From: Pandoraea sputorum
Lineage (GTDB): Bacteria; Pseudomonadota; Gammaproteobacteria; Burkholderiales; Burkholderiaceae
DNA length: 64,000 nucleotides
Reading direction: 5' to 3'
Assembly: GCF_000814845.2 (NCBI RefSeq)
Contig: NZ_CP010431.2
Span: 2,294,001 to 2,358,000, forward strand
The translations under genes were made by a program, and so were the position numbers. Of the stretch, positions 52,590 to 63,602 are shown one piece after another (the first letter of the stretch is position 1; each line of letters opens with the position of its first letter). The notes below the pieces were generated by a model. The model had not been told where the DNA came from and searched no databases. It saw only the letters and a program-made list of their open reading frames with translations.

Positions 52590-52854
52590 TCCCAACCGTC
52601 TGGTGTGTGGCGAACGCCCGTTCGTTCGCTTGTTAGTGTCGTTTTTTGACGTGCCGCATGACCGGCGAGCTGCATGAACCGGGTTTTGCGGCCCGAGTGG
52701 ATACGGGGCGCATAGGTTACCAGAGAGACGCCCTCACCGGGCGGGACGCAACGCAGATTGCCTGTCGCGCACTCGGGTATAACCCGGGGTAAGCAGGGTA
52801 TAATCCCGGTTTGTCGTTCCCCCGCGTTCTGAACGCCTCGCCTTCCGTCCTTCC
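52590..52854. promoter_or_regulatory. Divergent region between dadA and purL
   Basis: Near purL the sequence GGGTATAACCCGG is followed 13 bases later by GGGTATAATCCCGG (about 52774-52808), a near direct repeat containing two -10 like elements. The second, TATAAT at 52799-52804, is 50 bases ahead of purL. No good -35 accompanies it. The rest shows nothing coding. Confidence 0.4.
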
Positions 52855-55800
52855 ATGACTCACATTGCCTGCTTCGCCGGCGCCTTGGCGCTCTCCGAAT
52901 TCCGCCAGCAACGTCTTCTGCAGACCCTGCAAGCCATCGACAGTTCGATCGTGCGCATCGATGCGCGCTACGTCCACCTGGTCGCCAGCGCCGAGCCGCT
53001 GTCGGGTGACGATGTCGCTCGCGTCGCCGGTCTGCTCACTTACGGTGAACCGGTGCGCGAAGAGCCGGTAGGCGACCAACTGCTGGTGATTCCGCGTCTG
53101 GGTACGATTTCGCCGTGGGCAAGCAAGGCCACGGATATCGCCCGCAACTGCGGCATCGATCACGTGCGCCGCATCGAGCGCGCAGTGGAATACACGATTG
53201 GCGTGAAGTCGGGCCTGCTGGGCGGCAAGAAGTCGCTCGCCGCCGACGTGCTCGCCCGTGTGGCCGGCGTCCTGCACGACCGCATGACCGAAACCGTCGT
53301 CGCGACGCGCAAGGATGCCGAAGCGCTCTTCATCGAACTGCCGGCCAAGCCGCTGCAGACGGTCGACGTGATCGGCGTAGGCCGCAGCGCACTCGAAGCC
53401 GCGAACCGCGATCTGGGTCTGGCGCTGGCCGAGGACGAAATCGACTATCTGGTCGACGCGTTCACCACCCTGAAACGCAATCCGACCGACGTCGAACTGA
53501 TGATGTTCGCGCAGGCTAATAGCGAGCACTGCCGTCACAAGATTTTCAACGCCGACTGGACCATCGACGGCGAGCGCCAGGACCTGACGCTGTTCAAGAT
53601 GATCAAGAACACGCACCAACTGCACCCGCAGGGCACGGTGGTGGCGTATTCGGACAACGCTTCGGTGATGGAAGGCGCCGAAGTCGAGCGCTGGTATCCG
53701 CGCGGTGCCGATGGCAAGTACGGCCGCAGCGTCGAACTGACGCACACGCTGATGAAGGTCGAGACGCACAACCACCCGACGGCGATTTCGCCGTTCCCGG
53801 GTGCGTCGACGGGCGCGGGCGGCGAAATTCGCGACGAAGGCGCGACGGGCCGTGGATCCACGCCGAAGTCCGGTTTGACGGGTTTCACCGTGTCGAATCT
53901 GGCGCTGCCGGACGCGCGCGAATCGTGGGAAAACGACCGCGATGTGGCCGTGCCGCCGTCGCTGCGCAAGCCCGACGACACCGGTACCGACTACGGTCGT
54001 CCGGACCGCATCGCCTCGCCGCTGCAAATCATGATCGACGGCCCGCTCGGCGGCGCTGCGTTCAACAACGAATTCGGTCGTCCGAACCTGGGCGGCTACT
54101 TCCGTACGTACGAACAGAATGTGGGCGGTCGTGTGCGTGGTTATCACAAGCCGATCATGATCGCGGGCGGCATGGGCAACATTGCCGCGCAACACACGCA
54201 CAAGCACGACCTGCCTGCCGGCACGCTGCTGATCCAGATCGGCGGCCCGGGCATGCGCATCGGCATGGGCGGTGGTGCGGCCAGCTCGATGGCGACGGGC
54301 ACCAACACGGCTGAACTCGACTTCGACTCGGTGCAGCGTGGCAACCCGGAAATCGAGCGCCGTGCGCAGGAAGTCATCAACTGGTGCTGGCGTCAGGGCG
54401 AAGCCAACCCGATCCTGTCGATTCACGACGTGGGCGCAGGCGGCATCTCGAATGCATTCCCCGAACTGGTCGACGGTGCAGGCAAGGGCGCTCGTTTCGA
54501 TCTGCGTCAGGTGCAGTTGGAAGAGTCGGGCATGTCGCCCGCTGAAATCTGGAGTAACGAAGCGCAGGAGCGCTACGTGCTCGCCATCGCACCGGACAGC
54601 TTCCCGGCATTCCAGGAAATCTGCCAGCGCGAGCGTTGCCCGGTGGCGGTCGTGGGTGTCGCCACGGACGAGCGTCAACTGAAGCTGGTCGACCCGATGC
54701 ATCCGGAATCGCCGGACCCGGTCGACATGCCGATGGACGTGCTGCTCGGCAAGCCGCCGCGTATGCACCGTAACGTCACGCGTGTGAAGCACGAACTCCC
54801 GCCGGTAGATGTCACCGGTCTGTCGCTGGACGAAGTGGCGCGTGCCGTGCTGCGTCACCCGACGGTCGCGAGCAAGTCGTTCCTCATCACCATTGGCGAT
54901 CGTACCGTGGGCGGCCTGACGGCGCGTGACCAGATGGTCGGCCCGTGGCAAGTGCCGGTGGCCGACTGTGCCATCTCGCTGATGGACTTCGCGGGCTATC
55001 GCGGTGAAGCGATGACGATGGGCGAGCGCACGCCGCTGGCCGTGATCGACGCACCGGCATCGGGCCGCATGGCAGTCGGTGAAGCCATCACCAACATCGC
55101 CGCAGCGCCGATTACGTCGCTGGACCAGATCAAGCTCTCGGCCAACTGGATGGCCGCATGCGGCACCGAAGGCGAAGACGCTGCGCTGTTCGACACGGTG
55201 AAGGCCGTCGGCATGGAATTGTGTCCGGCGCTGGGGCTGTCGATTCCGGTCGGCAAGGATTCGCTGTCGATGCGCACCAAGTGGGACGACGCTGGCCGCA
55301 ACAAGGATGTCGTCGCGCCTGTGTCGCTGATCGTATCGGCGTTCGCGCCGGTCGAAGACGTTCGTGGCCATCTCACGCCGCAGTTGCGCTCGGTCGCTGA
55401 CGCGGGCGAGACGGTCCTGATCGCCATCGATCTGGGACACAACAAGAATCGTATGGGCGGCAGTATCCTCGCGCAGGTGACGCAGCAGATCGGCGATGTG
55501 ACGCCCGATCTGGACGATCCGGCGGATCTCAAGCGTTTCTTCGACGCGATTCAGAAACTCAACAGCGACGGCAAGCTGCTCGCTTATCACGATCGTTCGG
55601 ACGGCGGTCTGTTCGCCACGGTTGCCGAAATGGCGTTCGCCGGTCACGTCGGCGTGTCGCTCAACGTCGACATGCTCACGCTCGACGAAGGCTTCGAGTC
55701 GGATTATGGCGATGCCAAAGATTGGGCGAAGCAGACCGTCGGACGTCGTGAAGACAAGACACTGCGCGCGCTGTTCTCGGAAGAGCTCGGTGGCGTGATT

Positions 55801-56886
55801 CAGGTGCGTGCTTCGGAGCGCGACGCTGTGTTGCAGACGCTGCGTGAAGCGGGTCTGTCGTCGTGCACGAATGTGATCGGCAAGCCGAACACGAGCGACG
55901 TCATCGAAATCTATCGCGACGCCAAGAAGGTCTTCGGTGCCCCACGCGCCGAACTGCAACGCGTGTGGAGCGAAGTGAGCTGGCGCATTGCGCGTCTGCG
56001 CGACAATCCGGCCGCCGCGGACGCTGAGTACGAGGCGCTGAACGACACGAGCGACCCGGGCCTCTCGCCGAAGGTGACGTTCGATCCGAGCGAAGACATC
56101 GCGGCACCGTTCATCGCGTCGGGCGCGCGTCCGAAGGTGGCTGTCCTGCGTGAGCAGGGCGTGAACTCGCACCTGGAGATGGCCTACGTGCTGGACAAGG
56201 CCGGTTTCGAGGCTTACGACGTGCACATGAGCGATCTGCTTGCGGGCCGTCACTCACTTGAAGCGTTCAAGGGCTTCATCGCGTGCGGCGGCTTCTCGTA
56301 CGGCGATACACTGGGTGCGGGTGAAGGCTGGGCGAAGACGATCCTGTTCAACCCGTCGCTGGCCGAGCAATTCGCGGGCTTCTTCAATCGCGCTGACACG
56401 TTCGCGCTTGGCGTGTGCAACGGTTGCCAGATGATGAGCAACCTGTCGAACCTGATTCCGGGGGCGGCGGCTTGGCCGAAGTTTACGTACAACCAATCGA
56501 AGTACGAAGCGCGTCTGACGCAGGTGGAAGTGCTTGATTCGCCGTCGTTGTTCTTCAAGGACATGGCGGGTTCGCAATTGCCGATCGTGATCGCACACGG
56601 TGAAGGCTTCGCCAACTTCGGTCAGCAAGGCAACATCGACCAGGCGATTGCGGCGATGCGTTTCGTCGACCATCGCGGTCAGCCGACCGAGCAGTATCCG
56701 TACAACCCGAACGGTTCGCCGCGCGGTCTGACGGCAGTGACGACTGGCGACGGTCGCTTCACGGTGATGATGCCGCACCCGGAGCGTGTGTTCCGCACCG
56801 TGCAAATGAGCTGGGCACCGGAGCAATGGGGCGAAGACAGCCCGTGGATGCGCATGTTCCGCAACGCGCGCCGCTGGGTGGCTTGA
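52855..56886 (+). CDS. purL: Phosphoribosylformylglycinamidine synthase (single-chain)
   Basis: Fourth step of purine synthesis: FGAR to FGAM with glutamine and ATP. The 1343-residue large form carries an N-terminal domain, two AIRS-like halves ([40 protein letters not shown]) and a C-terminal glutaminase with nucleophile Cys1188 in [10 protein letters not shown] and the pair His1308 and Glu1310 in MPHPERVFR. All catalytic residues are present. Start [16 protein letters not shown]. The ribosome binding site is weak. A strong terminator follows. Confidence 0.98.
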   Translation: MTHIACFAGALALSEFRQQRLLQTLQAIDSSIVRIDARYVHLVASAEPLSGDDVARVAGLLTYGEPVREEPVGDQLLVIPRLGTISPWASKATDIARNCGIDHVRRIERAVEYTIGVKSGLLGGKKSLAADVLARVAGVLHDRMTETVVATRKDAEALFIELPAKPLQTVDVIGVGRSALEAANRDLGLALAEDEIDYLVDAFTTLKRNPTDVELMMFAQANSEHCRHKIFNADWTIDGERQDLTLFKMIKNTHQLHPQGTVVAYSDNASVMEGAEVERWYPRGADGKYGRSVELTHTLMKVETHNHPTAISPFPGASTGAGGEIRDEGATGRGSTPKSGLTGFTVSNLALPDARESWENDRDVAVPPSLRKPDDTGTDYGRPDRIASPLQIMIDGPLGGAAFNNEFGRPNLGGYFRTYEQNVGGRVRGYHKPIMIAGGMGNIAAQHTHKHDLPAGTLLIQIGGPGMRIGMGGGAASSMATGTNTAELDFDSVQRGNPEIERRAQEVINWCWRQGEANPILSIHDVGAGGISNAFPELVDGAGKGARFDLRQVQLEESGMSPAEIWSNEAQERYVLAIAPDSFPAFQEICQRERCPVAVVGVATDERQLKLVDPMHPESPDPVDMPMDVLLGKPPRMHRNVTRVKHELPPVDVTGLSLDEVARAVLRHPTVASKSFLITIGDRTVGGLTARDQMVGPWQVPVADCAISLMDFAGYRGEAMTMGERTPLAVIDAPASGRMAVGEAITNIAAAPITSLDQIKLSANWMAACGTEGEDAALFDTVKAVGMELCPALGLSIPVGKDSLSMRTKWDDAGRNKDVVAPVSLIVSAFAPVEDVRGHLTPQLRSVADAGETVLIAIDLGHNKNRMGGSILAQVTQQIGDVTPDLDDPADLKRFFDAIQKLNSDGKLLAYHDRSDGGLFATVAEMAFAGHVGVSLNVDMLTLDEGFESDYGDAKDWAKQTVGRREDKTLRALFSEELGGVIQVRASERDAVLQTLREAGLSSCTNVIGKPNTSDVIEIYRDAKKVFGAPRAELQRVWSEVSWRIARLRDNPAAADAEYEALNDTSDPGLSPKVTFDPSEDIAAPFIASGARPKVAVLREQGVNSHLEMAYVLDKAGFEAYDVHMSDLLAGRHSLEAFKGFIACGGFSYGDTLGAGEGWAKTILFNPSLAEQFAGFFNRADTFALGVCNGCQMMSNLSNLIPGAAAWPKFTYNQSKYEARLTQVEVLDSPSLFFKDMAGSQLPIVIAHGEGFANFGQQGNIDQAIAAMRFVDHRGQPTEQYPYNPNGSPRGLTAVTTGDGRFTVMMPHPERVFRTVQMSWAPEQWGEDSPWMRMFRNARRWVA

Positions 56887-56931
56887 CGAGTTGCGCGGTG
56901 ACCGCGCGCCTCGATTGATGTTGTAAGTCTG

Positions 56932-56970
56932 AAAGACCGTCTTTCCTGACAAGGGGAAGACGGTCTTTTT
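56932..56970 (+). terminator. Terminator after purL
   Basis: Stem of about 14 bases (AAAGACCGTCTT with AAGACGGTCTTT) with a small internal bulge, then TTTTT. Confidence 0.92.
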
Positions 56971-56990
56971 ACGTCCGGTTCCCATAAACA

Positions 56991-57016
56991 AAAATCCCGC
57001 CGAGTGGCGGGATTTT
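56991..57016 (-). terminator. Terminator of the parvulin gene
   Basis: Perfect 11-base stem (AAAATCCCGCC) with loop GAGT. The A run on its left gives the T tail on the minus strand, 23 bases past the parvulin stop. Confidence 0.9.
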
Positions 57017-57038
57017 CATATCGAATTGCAGCGCGACC

Positions 57039-57833
57039 TTACTGAATCTTGGCCTTCTTTTCCAGGCCTTCGATAAAGCCTTGCAGCTTCTCTTCCTGCA
57101 TCTGCTGCACCAATTGCGGCTTGACGTCTGCCAACGGTGGAATCTGCGCGTCGCGTACGTCGTCCAGTTCGAGCACGTGGTAGCCGAACTGCGTCTTAAC
57201 CGGCGTTTGCGAATACTGACCCTTCTGCAGCTTTTGCAGCGCATCGGCGAACTCGGGCACGTAGGCGTTGGCGGGCGACCAGTCGAGGTCGCCACCATTC
57301 TGTGCCGAACCCGGATCCTTCGAGTACTGCTTGGCGAGGTCGGCGAACTTCGCGCCGCCCTTGAGCTTCGCGATGATGTCCTTAGCCGTATCTTCGCTCG
57401 GCACCAGAATGTGACGCGCGTGATATTCCTTGTCGCCGAACTGCTTCTTCAACTGGTCGTAACGCGCTTGCAGGTCGGCGTCCGTGACCGGCGACGTCTT
57501 CCGGAAGTCAGCGATGAGCGCGCGGATCAGCACGCCTTGCTCAGCCAGTTTGAGCTGCTGCTTGACGCCCGGGTCCGTAGCGAGGCCCTTGCTGATGGCT
57601 GCCTGCGCGAGCACTTCGCGCTTGACCAGTTCTTCACGCACTTGCTGCTGCAGTTGCGGCGAGTTCGGCTGACCCGGACGGGCCACCTCGCGCAACATGG
57701 CGTCGGCGCGGGCCACAGGCACCGGCGTGCCGTTCACGACGGCGACGTTCTGAGCGAGGGCGGGGAGGGGGACGGCGGTCAGCGACACGGCTGCGCCGAG
57801 CGCCAGTGCCGTGCGGGCGAGTTTCAATGCCAT
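57039..57833 (-). CDS. Periplasmic peptidyl-prolyl isomerase, parvulin type
   Basis: A 264-residue exported PpiC-family foldase. The signal peptide MALKLARTALALGAAVSLTA ends at ALAQ. A SurA-like N-terminal segment is followed by the parvulin domain at about 138-225 (YHARHILVPSEDTAKD, GSAQNGGDLDWSP, VKTQFGYHVLELDD) and a C-terminal helix. I start at the ATG at 57833, with AGGA 8 to 9 bases ahead. It is downstream of bolA and yciB on the same strand, 62 bases after bolA. Confidence 0.92.
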   Translation of the reverse strand: MALKLARTALALGAAVSLTAVPLPALAQNVAVVNGTPVPVARADAMLREVARPGQPNSPQLQQQVREELVKREVLAQAAISKGLATDPGVKQQLKLAEQGVLIRALIADFRKTSPVTDADLQARYDQLKKQFGDKEYHARHILVPSEDTAKDIIAKLKGGAKFADLAKQYSKDPGSAQNGGDLDWSPANAYVPEFADALQKLQKGQYSQTPVKTQFGYHVLELDDVRDAQIPPLADVKPQLVQQMQEEKLQGFIEGLEKKAKIQ

Positions 57834-57895
57834 GCTGTTTTTCCTAACGAATGACGAAGGCAAGATTAATCGACGGGGGACGCGTCGCAGGCTAG

Positions 57896-58159
57896 TTACG
57901 CTTCGCCCGGGGCGAGCGCAACGATGGCGAGGGCGTGAATGCCGTTCTGCATCAAATCGGCTAGCGCATCATACACCAGGCGGTGACGCGCAACGCGGTT
58001 ACGTCCGGTAAACGCGGCGGAGACGATACGCACGTTGTAATGCCCGCCCGAGGCGGCGCCAGCGTGTCCGGCGTGCCGTGCGCTATCGTTCTCGAGCGCA
58101 AACTCGAGCGGGGACAGCGCAGCGGTGAGCCGCGCTTCGATTTGCTGTTCCATGGTCAT
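57896..58159 (-). CDS. bolA: BolA-family protein
   Basis: An 87-residue BolA/IbaG-fold protein, which binds monothiol glutaredoxins and iron-sulfur clusters or DNA. The conserved text is NVRIVSAAFTGRNRVARHRL and VYDALADLMQNGIHALAIVA, with the C-terminal invariant His. It is 25 bases downstream of yciB, so the two are one transcript, followed by the parvulin gene. MEQQIEARL at 58153 is an alternative start. Confidence 0.9.
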   Translation of the reverse strand: MTMEQQIEARLTAALSPLEFALENDSARHAGHAGAASGGHYNVRIVSAAFTGRNRVARHRLVYDALADLMQNGIHALAIVALAPGEA

Positions 58160-58184
58160 GGCGGAGGCTTCCTGACAGACGACG

Positions 58185-58718
58185 TTATTCGTCCTGTTTG
58201 ATGTACTTCGCGAGCCACAGGCTCTGCACGACGATGAACACGACCATGAGGCCCATGCCGCCGAAGAGTTTGAAGTTGACCCACGTGTCGGTGGAGAAGT
58301 GATAGGCGATGACCAGATTGAGCACGCCCATCGCGAGGAAGAAGAGCGCCCAGCTGAAATTCACGGCACGCCACAGATGCTCGGGCAGCGCCATTTGCTT
58401 TTCCATCATCGCGCGAATCAGATTCTTGTCGAACATCAGTTCGGCAACGAACAGCGTGACGCCGAAGAGCCAGTAAAGCGCAGTGGGTTTCCACTTGATG
58501 AAAGTCTCGTCGTGCAGCAGCATGGTCGCGCCGCCGAACACCACGATGATCGCAAGACTCACCCATTGCATGGGTTCCACCTTGCGGTGGCGCAACCACA
58601 TCCAGATAACCTGAGCAATCGTCGTGACGATCGCGATGCCGGTCGCAACGTAAATGCCAGCGAATTTGAAGGCGACGAAAAACAGGATGACCGGTAACAG
58701 GTCGAAGAGAAATTTCAT
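58185..58718 (-). CDS. yciB: Inner-membrane septation protein YciB
   Basis: A 177-residue protein with five predicted membrane helices, of the septation protein A (IspZ) family linked to cell-envelope synthesis and division. It begins [20 protein letters not shown] and contains the conserved [18 protein letters not shown] and [17 protein letters not shown]. Start at the ATG at 58718. It heads a three-gene set with bolA and the parvulin gene. Confidence 0.94.
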   Translation of the reverse strand: MKFLFDLLPVILFFVAFKFAGIYVATGIAIVTTIAQVIWMWLRHRKVEPMQWVSLAIIVVFGGATMLLHDETFIKWKPTALYWLFGVTLFVAELMFDKNLIRAMMEKQMALPEHLWRAVNFSWALFFLAMGVLNLVIAYHFSTDTWVNFKLFGGMGLMVVFIVVQSLWLAKYIKQDE

Positions 58719-58813
58719 GAAGTCTCGGCTTGGGGGCTTCGGAGGTTTCCGCCCCCGGCGCAAACCCGCATTATATTTCAAAGGCCCGTGCCGGGAACGG
58801 AGAAGCGTGTCGG

Positions 58814-59233
58814 TTATTTGACGATTTCGATGCGCTTCACGTCGATATCGTTCGGCTTCATGCGGTGGGTGTCCACCTCGCCGATGATGCGTACCAGCGT
58901 CTGCGGGGTAATCTGCTGCCCGGTCGGGAGGTATTTGTCGTCGAGTTCGATCTCAATCGAGCCGGAAGCGTCCTGGAACGTGTAGTGCTCGTGCTTGATC
59001 CGGTTGACGATGTGCCCCTCGATGACGGCCTCCATATCTTTCGGGGCCTTGAGCGCCTGCTCGACCGTCACGGCGCGCGGCGTGACAGCCGGTACAGCCA
59101 CGCTGCCTCCGGCCGGCGCGCCGGCCTGCGGCACATTGATTTGCGCATGCGCCGGGGCGCTAAGCATGACGCCGCCGGCAATCAGCGAGGCGGCGACGGC
59201 GAGGCTAAGGCGGCGTTCGGATTTCTTGGACAT
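58814..59233 (-). CDS. Exported OB-fold (BOF/YgiW-like) stress protein
   Basis: A 139-residue periplasmic protein. The signal peptide has a basic start ([20 protein letters not shown]) and AHA cleavage near residue 32. The mature part is a single OB-fold: [60 protein letters not shown], as in YgiW/YdeI. Relatives are linked to peroxide, metal and antimicrobial-peptide tolerance. I start at 59233; frame ahead of it is not protein-like. Confidence 0.85.
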   Translation of the reverse strand: MSKKSERRLSLAVAASLIAGGVMLSAPAHAQINVPQAGAPAGGSVAVPAVTPRAVTVEQALKAPKDMEAVIEGHIVNRIKHEHYTFQDASGSIEIELDDKYLPTGQQITPQTLVRIIGEVDTHRMKPNDIDVKRIEIVK

Positions 59234-59359
59234 GACATGGGCTCCCAGTAAAAAGTCAGGTGGACGCAAGACTAAGGCCAGAAGTTGCCAATTGCGGGAG
59301 AAGGGCGTGAAATTCACGCCGATTCACCGTGATTCAGCGGCGCGTGACCGCCTTTTGAA

Positions 59360-59381
59360 AGCGGACGCCGTGGCGTCCGCT
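59360..59381 (-). terminator. Likely terminator of msrB
   Basis: AGCGGACGCC pairs with GGCGTCCGCT across two bases, 17 bases past the msrB stop. On the minus strand TTTCAAAA follows the stem, a weak T tail. Confidence 0.55.
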
Positions 59382-59397
59382 ATGCAGAAGATTACCC

Positions 59398-59820
59398 TCA
59401 ATCGTCTTTCGGCTTGTCGGACTCTCCCGCCTTGTCCTCAAAGTTCAGCGATGCCGAGTTGATGCAATAGCGCAGGCCGGTCGGCTGCGGACCGTCTTCA
59501 AAAACGTGCCCGAGGTGGGCGTCGCAGTTGTGGCAGCGCACTTCGACACGCACCATGCCGTGACTGTAATCGGCGATTTCGTCGATGCCTGCGCCGTCAA
59601 TTGGCTTGGAATAGCTCGGCCAGCCGCATCCGGCGTCGAACTTCTCGGTCGACTCGAACAGCGGTGCGCCGCAGCACACGCAGCGGTAAGTGCCGTCCTT
59701 CCAGTGATCCCAGTAACGGCCGGTAAAGGCACGCTCGGTCGCCGCGTGGCGGGTGATCTGGTACTCGACATCGTCGAGTTGGGCACGCCATTCGGCGTCG
59801 GTCTTTTCCACTTTGCTCAT
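59398..59820 (-). CDS. msrB: Peptide-methionine (R)-S-oxide reductase
   Basis: Repairs the R isomer of methionine sulfoxide. The 140-residue protein has the zinc-binding cysteines (CVCC with Cys47/Cys50, CHNC with Cys96/Cys99), the GCGWPSY motif and the catalytic Cys119 in [11 protein letters not shown]. It is cytoplasmic: there is no signal. It lies 163 bases downstream of selO on the same strand. Confidence 0.96.
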   Translation of the reverse strand: MSKVEKTDAEWRAQLDDVEYQITRHAATERAFTGRYWDHWKDGTYRCVCCGAPLFESTEKFDAGCGWPSYSKPIDGAGIDEIADYSHGMVRVEVRCHNCDAHLGHVFEDGPQPTGLRYCINSASLNFEDKAGESDKPKDD

Positions 59821-59983
59821 AGAAGTCTCCTGTGGGGCGCCAGCACGGCGTTGGTTGCCGTGCGTCGCATACGTTCAGTCGGGTTCAAAGGGATTCAGCG
59901 TGTCAGGAAGCCAATATGGGGACGAAACCTGTCTTTGCAACGCGCGGGTACTCCACGTTAGCGGCGCGCCGGATCCAAAAAAA

Positions 59984-61501
59984 TCAAGACGAGCAACTCA
60001 CTTCCAACTGACCGGCCCAGTCGGGCGGCAATTCGGCGTAGCGCTCGAATTCGGGTTGTTCGTCATACGGATGCGAAAGCACCTTGAGCAGCGTATCGAC
60101 CTCGGAGAAGTCCTTCTCATTGGCGCGACGAATGGCCACTTCCGCCAGATGGTTGCGCAAGATGTATTTCGGGTTGACGAGTCGCATTGCTACGGCGCGT
60201 TTCGCATCGGTGCTGGCCTCATGGCGCAGACGCGCGCGGTAATCGACAGCCCACGCGTCGAAGCCCTGACGGTCGATGAACATGTCGCGCAGCGGGGCGT
60301 CCGCGTCGGGGTTGTCCAGTTGGAACGTCGCCAGTGTGCGGAACAGATGCGTGAAATCGACACGCCCTTCGTGCATCAGCTTGAACAGCCGGTTGATGAG
60401 CGCCTCGTCGTCGGCGTGCGACTCGCGCAGGCCCAGCTTGGCGCGCATGCGCAGGTCAATTTCTTCGGCAAAGCGCGTCTTGAAAACGGGCAGCACCGAT
60501 TTCGCCTGTTCGACGGCTGCTTCGCCTTCGCCGAACAGCGGCAGCAGCGATTGCGCCAGACAGAACAGGTTCCAGTACGCCACGTTCGGCTGCGCCTGAT
60601 AGGCGTAACGTCCCTGCGTATCGGAGTGATTGCAGATGTGATGCGCGTTAAAGCCATCGAGAAAACCGAACGGGCCGTAATCGATCGTCAGACCGAGAAT
60701 CGACATGTTGTCGGTGTTCATCACGCCGTGGCAGAAGCCCACGGCCTGCCAGTGCGCCACGAGTTCGGCCGTCGCGTCGCATACGGCGCTCAGCAGGGCG
60801 AGATAGGGATTGGCTTCCTCGCGGCAGTGCGGATAGTGGTGATCGATCGTGAAGTCGGCCAGCTGACGCAAGGCTTCGTACTGATCGCCCGCCCAGAAGT
60901 GTTCGAAGTGGCCGAAGCGAATGAAACTTGGCGACAGACGCGTAACGACGGCTGCGGTCTCGATCGTTTCGCGGCGCACCGGCGCGTCCGAGCCGATGAC
61001 GCACAGGGCACGTGTGGTCGGTACGCCGAGGTGAAACATGGCTTCCGAGCCGAGAAATTCACGGATCGACGAGCGCAGCACGGCGCGTCCGTCGCCCATG
61101 CGCGAGTACGGTGTGAGACCGGCGCCCTTGAGCTGAATCTCCCAGCGCCCGCCGGGGCCGTCCGATTCACCGAGCAACAACGCACGGCCATCGCCCAACT
61201 GACCGGCCCACACGCCAAACTGGTGCCCGGAGTAGACGCTGGCGAGCGGATCGCCGCCGACCAGCGGCGTATTGCCCCCGAACGTGGCAAGGAATTCCGG
61301 ATCGCGCGCGGCGTCCGGCGACCAGCCGAGCAGACGCGCTGCGTCGGCGGAGAAACCGACGAGGTAGGGCGCGGGGAGGGGCTGGGGCGGCAAGCGGGTA
61401 AAGAACTCGGTGCCGAGCGTCGCGAAACGGTTCGCCAACGGTAGCGGTCCGAACGGTTTGAGCGAGGCGGAAACAGTGGCGGAGCGGTCGGTGGCCGGCA
61501 T
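59984..61501 (-). CDS. selO: Protein adenylyltransferase SelO (YdiU)
   Basis: A pseudokinase-fold enzyme that transfers AMP to protein hydroxyl groups, linked to oxidative stress. The 505-residue protein starts with [17 protein letters not shown] text and carries [18 protein letters not shown], the ATP site [20 protein letters not shown], the [14 protein letters not shown] helix, [13 protein letters not shown] and the metal-binding DYGPFGFLD. It ends in VSCSS, the conserved terminal Cys that can form a redox switch. msrB follows, so the pair fits a redox-repair role. Confidence 0.95.
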   Translation of the reverse strand: MPATDRSATVSASLKPFGPLPLANRFATLGTEFFTRLPPQPLPAPYLVGFSADAARLLGWSPDAARDPEFLATFGGNTPLVGGDPLASVYSGHQFGVWAGQLGDGRALLLGESDGPGGRWEIQLKGAGLTPYSRMGDGRAVLRSSIREFLGSEAMFHLGVPTTRALCVIGSDAPVRRETIETAAVVTRLSPSFIRFGHFEHFWAGDQYEALRQLADFTIDHHYPHCREEANPYLALLSAVCDATAELVAHWQAVGFCHGVMNTDNMSILGLTIDYGPFGFLDGFNAHHICNHSDTQGRYAYQAQPNVAYWNLFCLAQSLLPLFGEGEAAVEQAKSVLPVFKTRFAEEIDLRMRAKLGLRESHADDEALINRLFKLMHEGRVDFTHLFRTLATFQLDNPDADAPLRDMFIDRQGFDAWAVDYRARLRHEASTDAKRAVAMRLVNPKYILRNHLAEVAIRRANEKDFSEVDTLLKVLSHPYDEQPEFERYAELPPDWAGQLEVSCSS

Positions 61502-61764
61502 TGGGGACGTTCCTGATGGTGAACAAACATTCTACTTGAGGTGTCCGTTGCTTGCTGCCAGCTTGCGTACACTGGCGGGGCGTTGCCCGTGTTGCGCCGC
61601 ACAAGCGATGAGCGTTGACCGGGCGAGCGTGCACGTCAAGAATGAATTCAAAACATGCCTTTCGGATCGCCGCTTTCAAGCGCTCGCTGTTCAGTCTTTC
61701 CATTGTTGTTCCCCGACGTATCCCCGTAATTCCGGTTTTTCCGACTTTTCTGGAGATTCGACGT

Positions 61765-63393
61765 ATGGCAACACCGCTCCTCGGTCAGATGATGGCCGCG
61801 CCGCTCCTGATTTCCTCGCTGCTCACCCATGCCGCCCGCCACCATGGCGACACCGAGATCGTGTCGCGCCGTGTCGAGGGCGATATCCATCGCTACACCT
61901 GGCGCGACGCCGAGCAGCGCGCGCGTCAACTGGCTCAGGCGCTGCGCCGTCTGGGCGTGAGCGACGGCGAGCGCGTGGGCACGCTGGCATGGAACGGTTA
62001 CCGGCACCTTGAGCTTTACTACGCCGTCTCCGGTATGGGCAGCGTGGTGCACACCGTCAATCCCCGACTGTTCCCGGAACAGATCGCCTACATCGTGGGG
62101 CATGCCGAAGACCGCTACGTCGCGTTCGACATCAACTTCCTGCCGCTGGTCGAAGCCATTGCGCCGTTGTGCCCGGGCGTGCAAGGCTGGATTGCGATGA
62201 CCGATGCGGCCCACATGCCTGCGTCGAATTTGCCGTTGCTTTGTTATGAAGACCTGATCGCCGCCGAGGACGGTGACTTCGCGTGGCCGTCGATGGACGA
62301 GAACACGGCGTCCGGGCTTTGCTACACGTCGGGCACCACGGGCAATCCGAAGGGCGTGCTGTATAGCCATCGCTCGACGGTGCTGCATGCTTTCGGCGCG
62401 TCGCTGCCCGATGCCATGTGCATGTCGGCGCGTGACGCCGTCCTGCCTGTGGTCCCGATGTTCCATGTGAACGCCTGGGGACTGCCTTACTCCAGCGCGC
62501 TCACCGGCGCGAAACTGGTATTTCCCGGCAAGGATCTCGACGGCAAATCGCTCTACGAACTCTTCGAAGCCGAGGGCGTCACGTTTTCGGCGGGAGTGCC
62601 TACCGTCTGGCTCGGGCTGCTGACGTACGTGAAATCGATCGGAGCCCGTTTTTCCACGTTGGAGCGAACGGTCATCGGCGGTTCGGCTTGCCCGCCAGCC
62701 ATGCTGCAATCGTTCGAAAAGGATTACGGCGTTCGCGTCATTCATGCGTGGGGCATGAGCGAAATGTCGCCGCTCGGTACGTTGTGCCACCTTCGCAAGC
62801 ATCATCGCGATCTGCCGGAGTCGGCGCAGCAACACATTCTCGAGAAGCAGGGGACGGCCATTTACGGTGTCGATCTGAAGATCGTGGGGCCCGATGGCGA
62901 GGCGTTGCCGTGGGACGGCAAAGCATTCGGCGATCTGCATGCGCGCGGGCCCTGGGTGCTCGACCGTTATTTCCGCGCCGACACGTCGCCGCTGATCGAC
63001 GGCTGGTTCCCGACCGGTGATGTGGCCACCATCGACCCGGAAGGCTACGTGCAGATCACGGACCGCAGCAAGGACGTTATCAAATCCGGCGGCGAGTGGA
63101 TCAGTTCCATCGACGTCGAGAACGTCGCCATGGCGCATCCGGAGATTCACGAAGCTGCGTGCATCGCGATTCGTCACCCGAAATGGGAGGAGCGGCCGTT
63201 GCTGGTGGTCGTGCGCAAGCCCGGATCGACCTTGAGCCGCGAGGACGTGCTGGCGTTCTACCAGGGGCGCGTCGTGAAATGGTGGATTCCGGACGACGTG
63301 GTCTTCGTCGATGAGATTCCGCATACGGCGACGGGCAAGATGCTCAAGCTCAAGTTGCGAGAGAAATTCCGCGATTACCAGTCGGCGACGTGA
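61765..63393 (+). CDS. Acyl-CoA ligase (medium/long-chain or methylthiopropionyl type)
   Basis: A 542-residue AMP-forming ligase with the P-loop [18 protein letters not shown], the adenylate motif [15 protein letters not shown] ([13 protein letters not shown]), [17 protein letters not shown], the hinge [13 protein letters not shown] and the C-terminal Lys in [15 protein letters not shown]. It belongs to the DmdB/medium-chain group, so the exact acid is not clear. Start at the ATG at 61765 with GGAG 9 bases ahead. The transporter gene follows 209 bases later on the same strand. Confidence 0.9.
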   Translation: MATPLLGQMMAAPLLISSLLTHAARHHGDTEIVSRRVEGDIHRYTWRDAEQRARQLAQALRRLGVSDGERVGTLAWNGYRHLELYYAVSGMGSVVHTVNPRLFPEQIAYIVGHAEDRYVAFDINFLPLVEAIAPLCPGVQGWIAMTDAAHMPASNLPLLCYEDLIAAEDGDFAWPSMDENTASGLCYTSGTTGNPKGVLYSHRSTVLHAFGASLPDAMCMSARDAVLPVVPMFHVNAWGLPYSSALTGAKLVFPGKDLDGKSLYELFEAEGVTFSAGVPTVWLGLLTYVKSIGARFSTLERTVIGGSACPPAMLQSFEKDYGVRVIHAWGMSEMSPLGTLCHLRKHHRDLPESAQQHILEKQGTAIYGVDLKIVGPDGEALPWDGKAFGDLHARGPWVLDRYFRADTSPLIDGWFPTGDVATIDPEGYVQITDRSKDVIKSGGEWISSIDVENVAMAHPEIHEAACIAIRHPKWEERPLLVVVRKPGSTLSREDVLAFYQGRVVKWWIPDDVVFVDEIPHTATGKMLKLKLREKFRDYQSAT

Positions 63394-63527
63394 CGTTGCC
63401 GGAGTGAGGGCAGCGTGCACCGCAGACCGGATCGGAATCTTCCGACTCAGCGGTGCTCGTCGTCCGAAATCCAGCATTGACGCCGTTTTTCGGGCGATCC
63501 CGGGCCATTCCGACGGCACGTCCCATC

Positions 63528-63572
63528 TATAATGTCACCCTGAATTTCCCCCCGATGCGGCGCTTGCGCCGC
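63528..63572 (+). promoter_or_regulatory. Likely promoter and leader hairpin of the branched-chain permease gene
   Basis: A perfect TATAAT lies at 63528-63533, without a good -35. In the leader GCGGCGC pairs with GCGCCGC across TT at 63557-63572. It gives a 5' leader of about 65 bases before the GTG. Confidence 0.45.
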
Positions 63573-63602
63573 GTCTTTCATTGGCTTCCCGAAGGAGACG
63601 AA

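Noticed and set aside
52717..56253. A 1178-residue frame antisense to purL
   Set aside because: It follows the third-base bias of purL and has no recognisable protein features.
63557..63572. Riboswitch before the permease gene
   Set aside because: A single short hairpin in a leader of about 65 bases is too small for a known riboswitch class.
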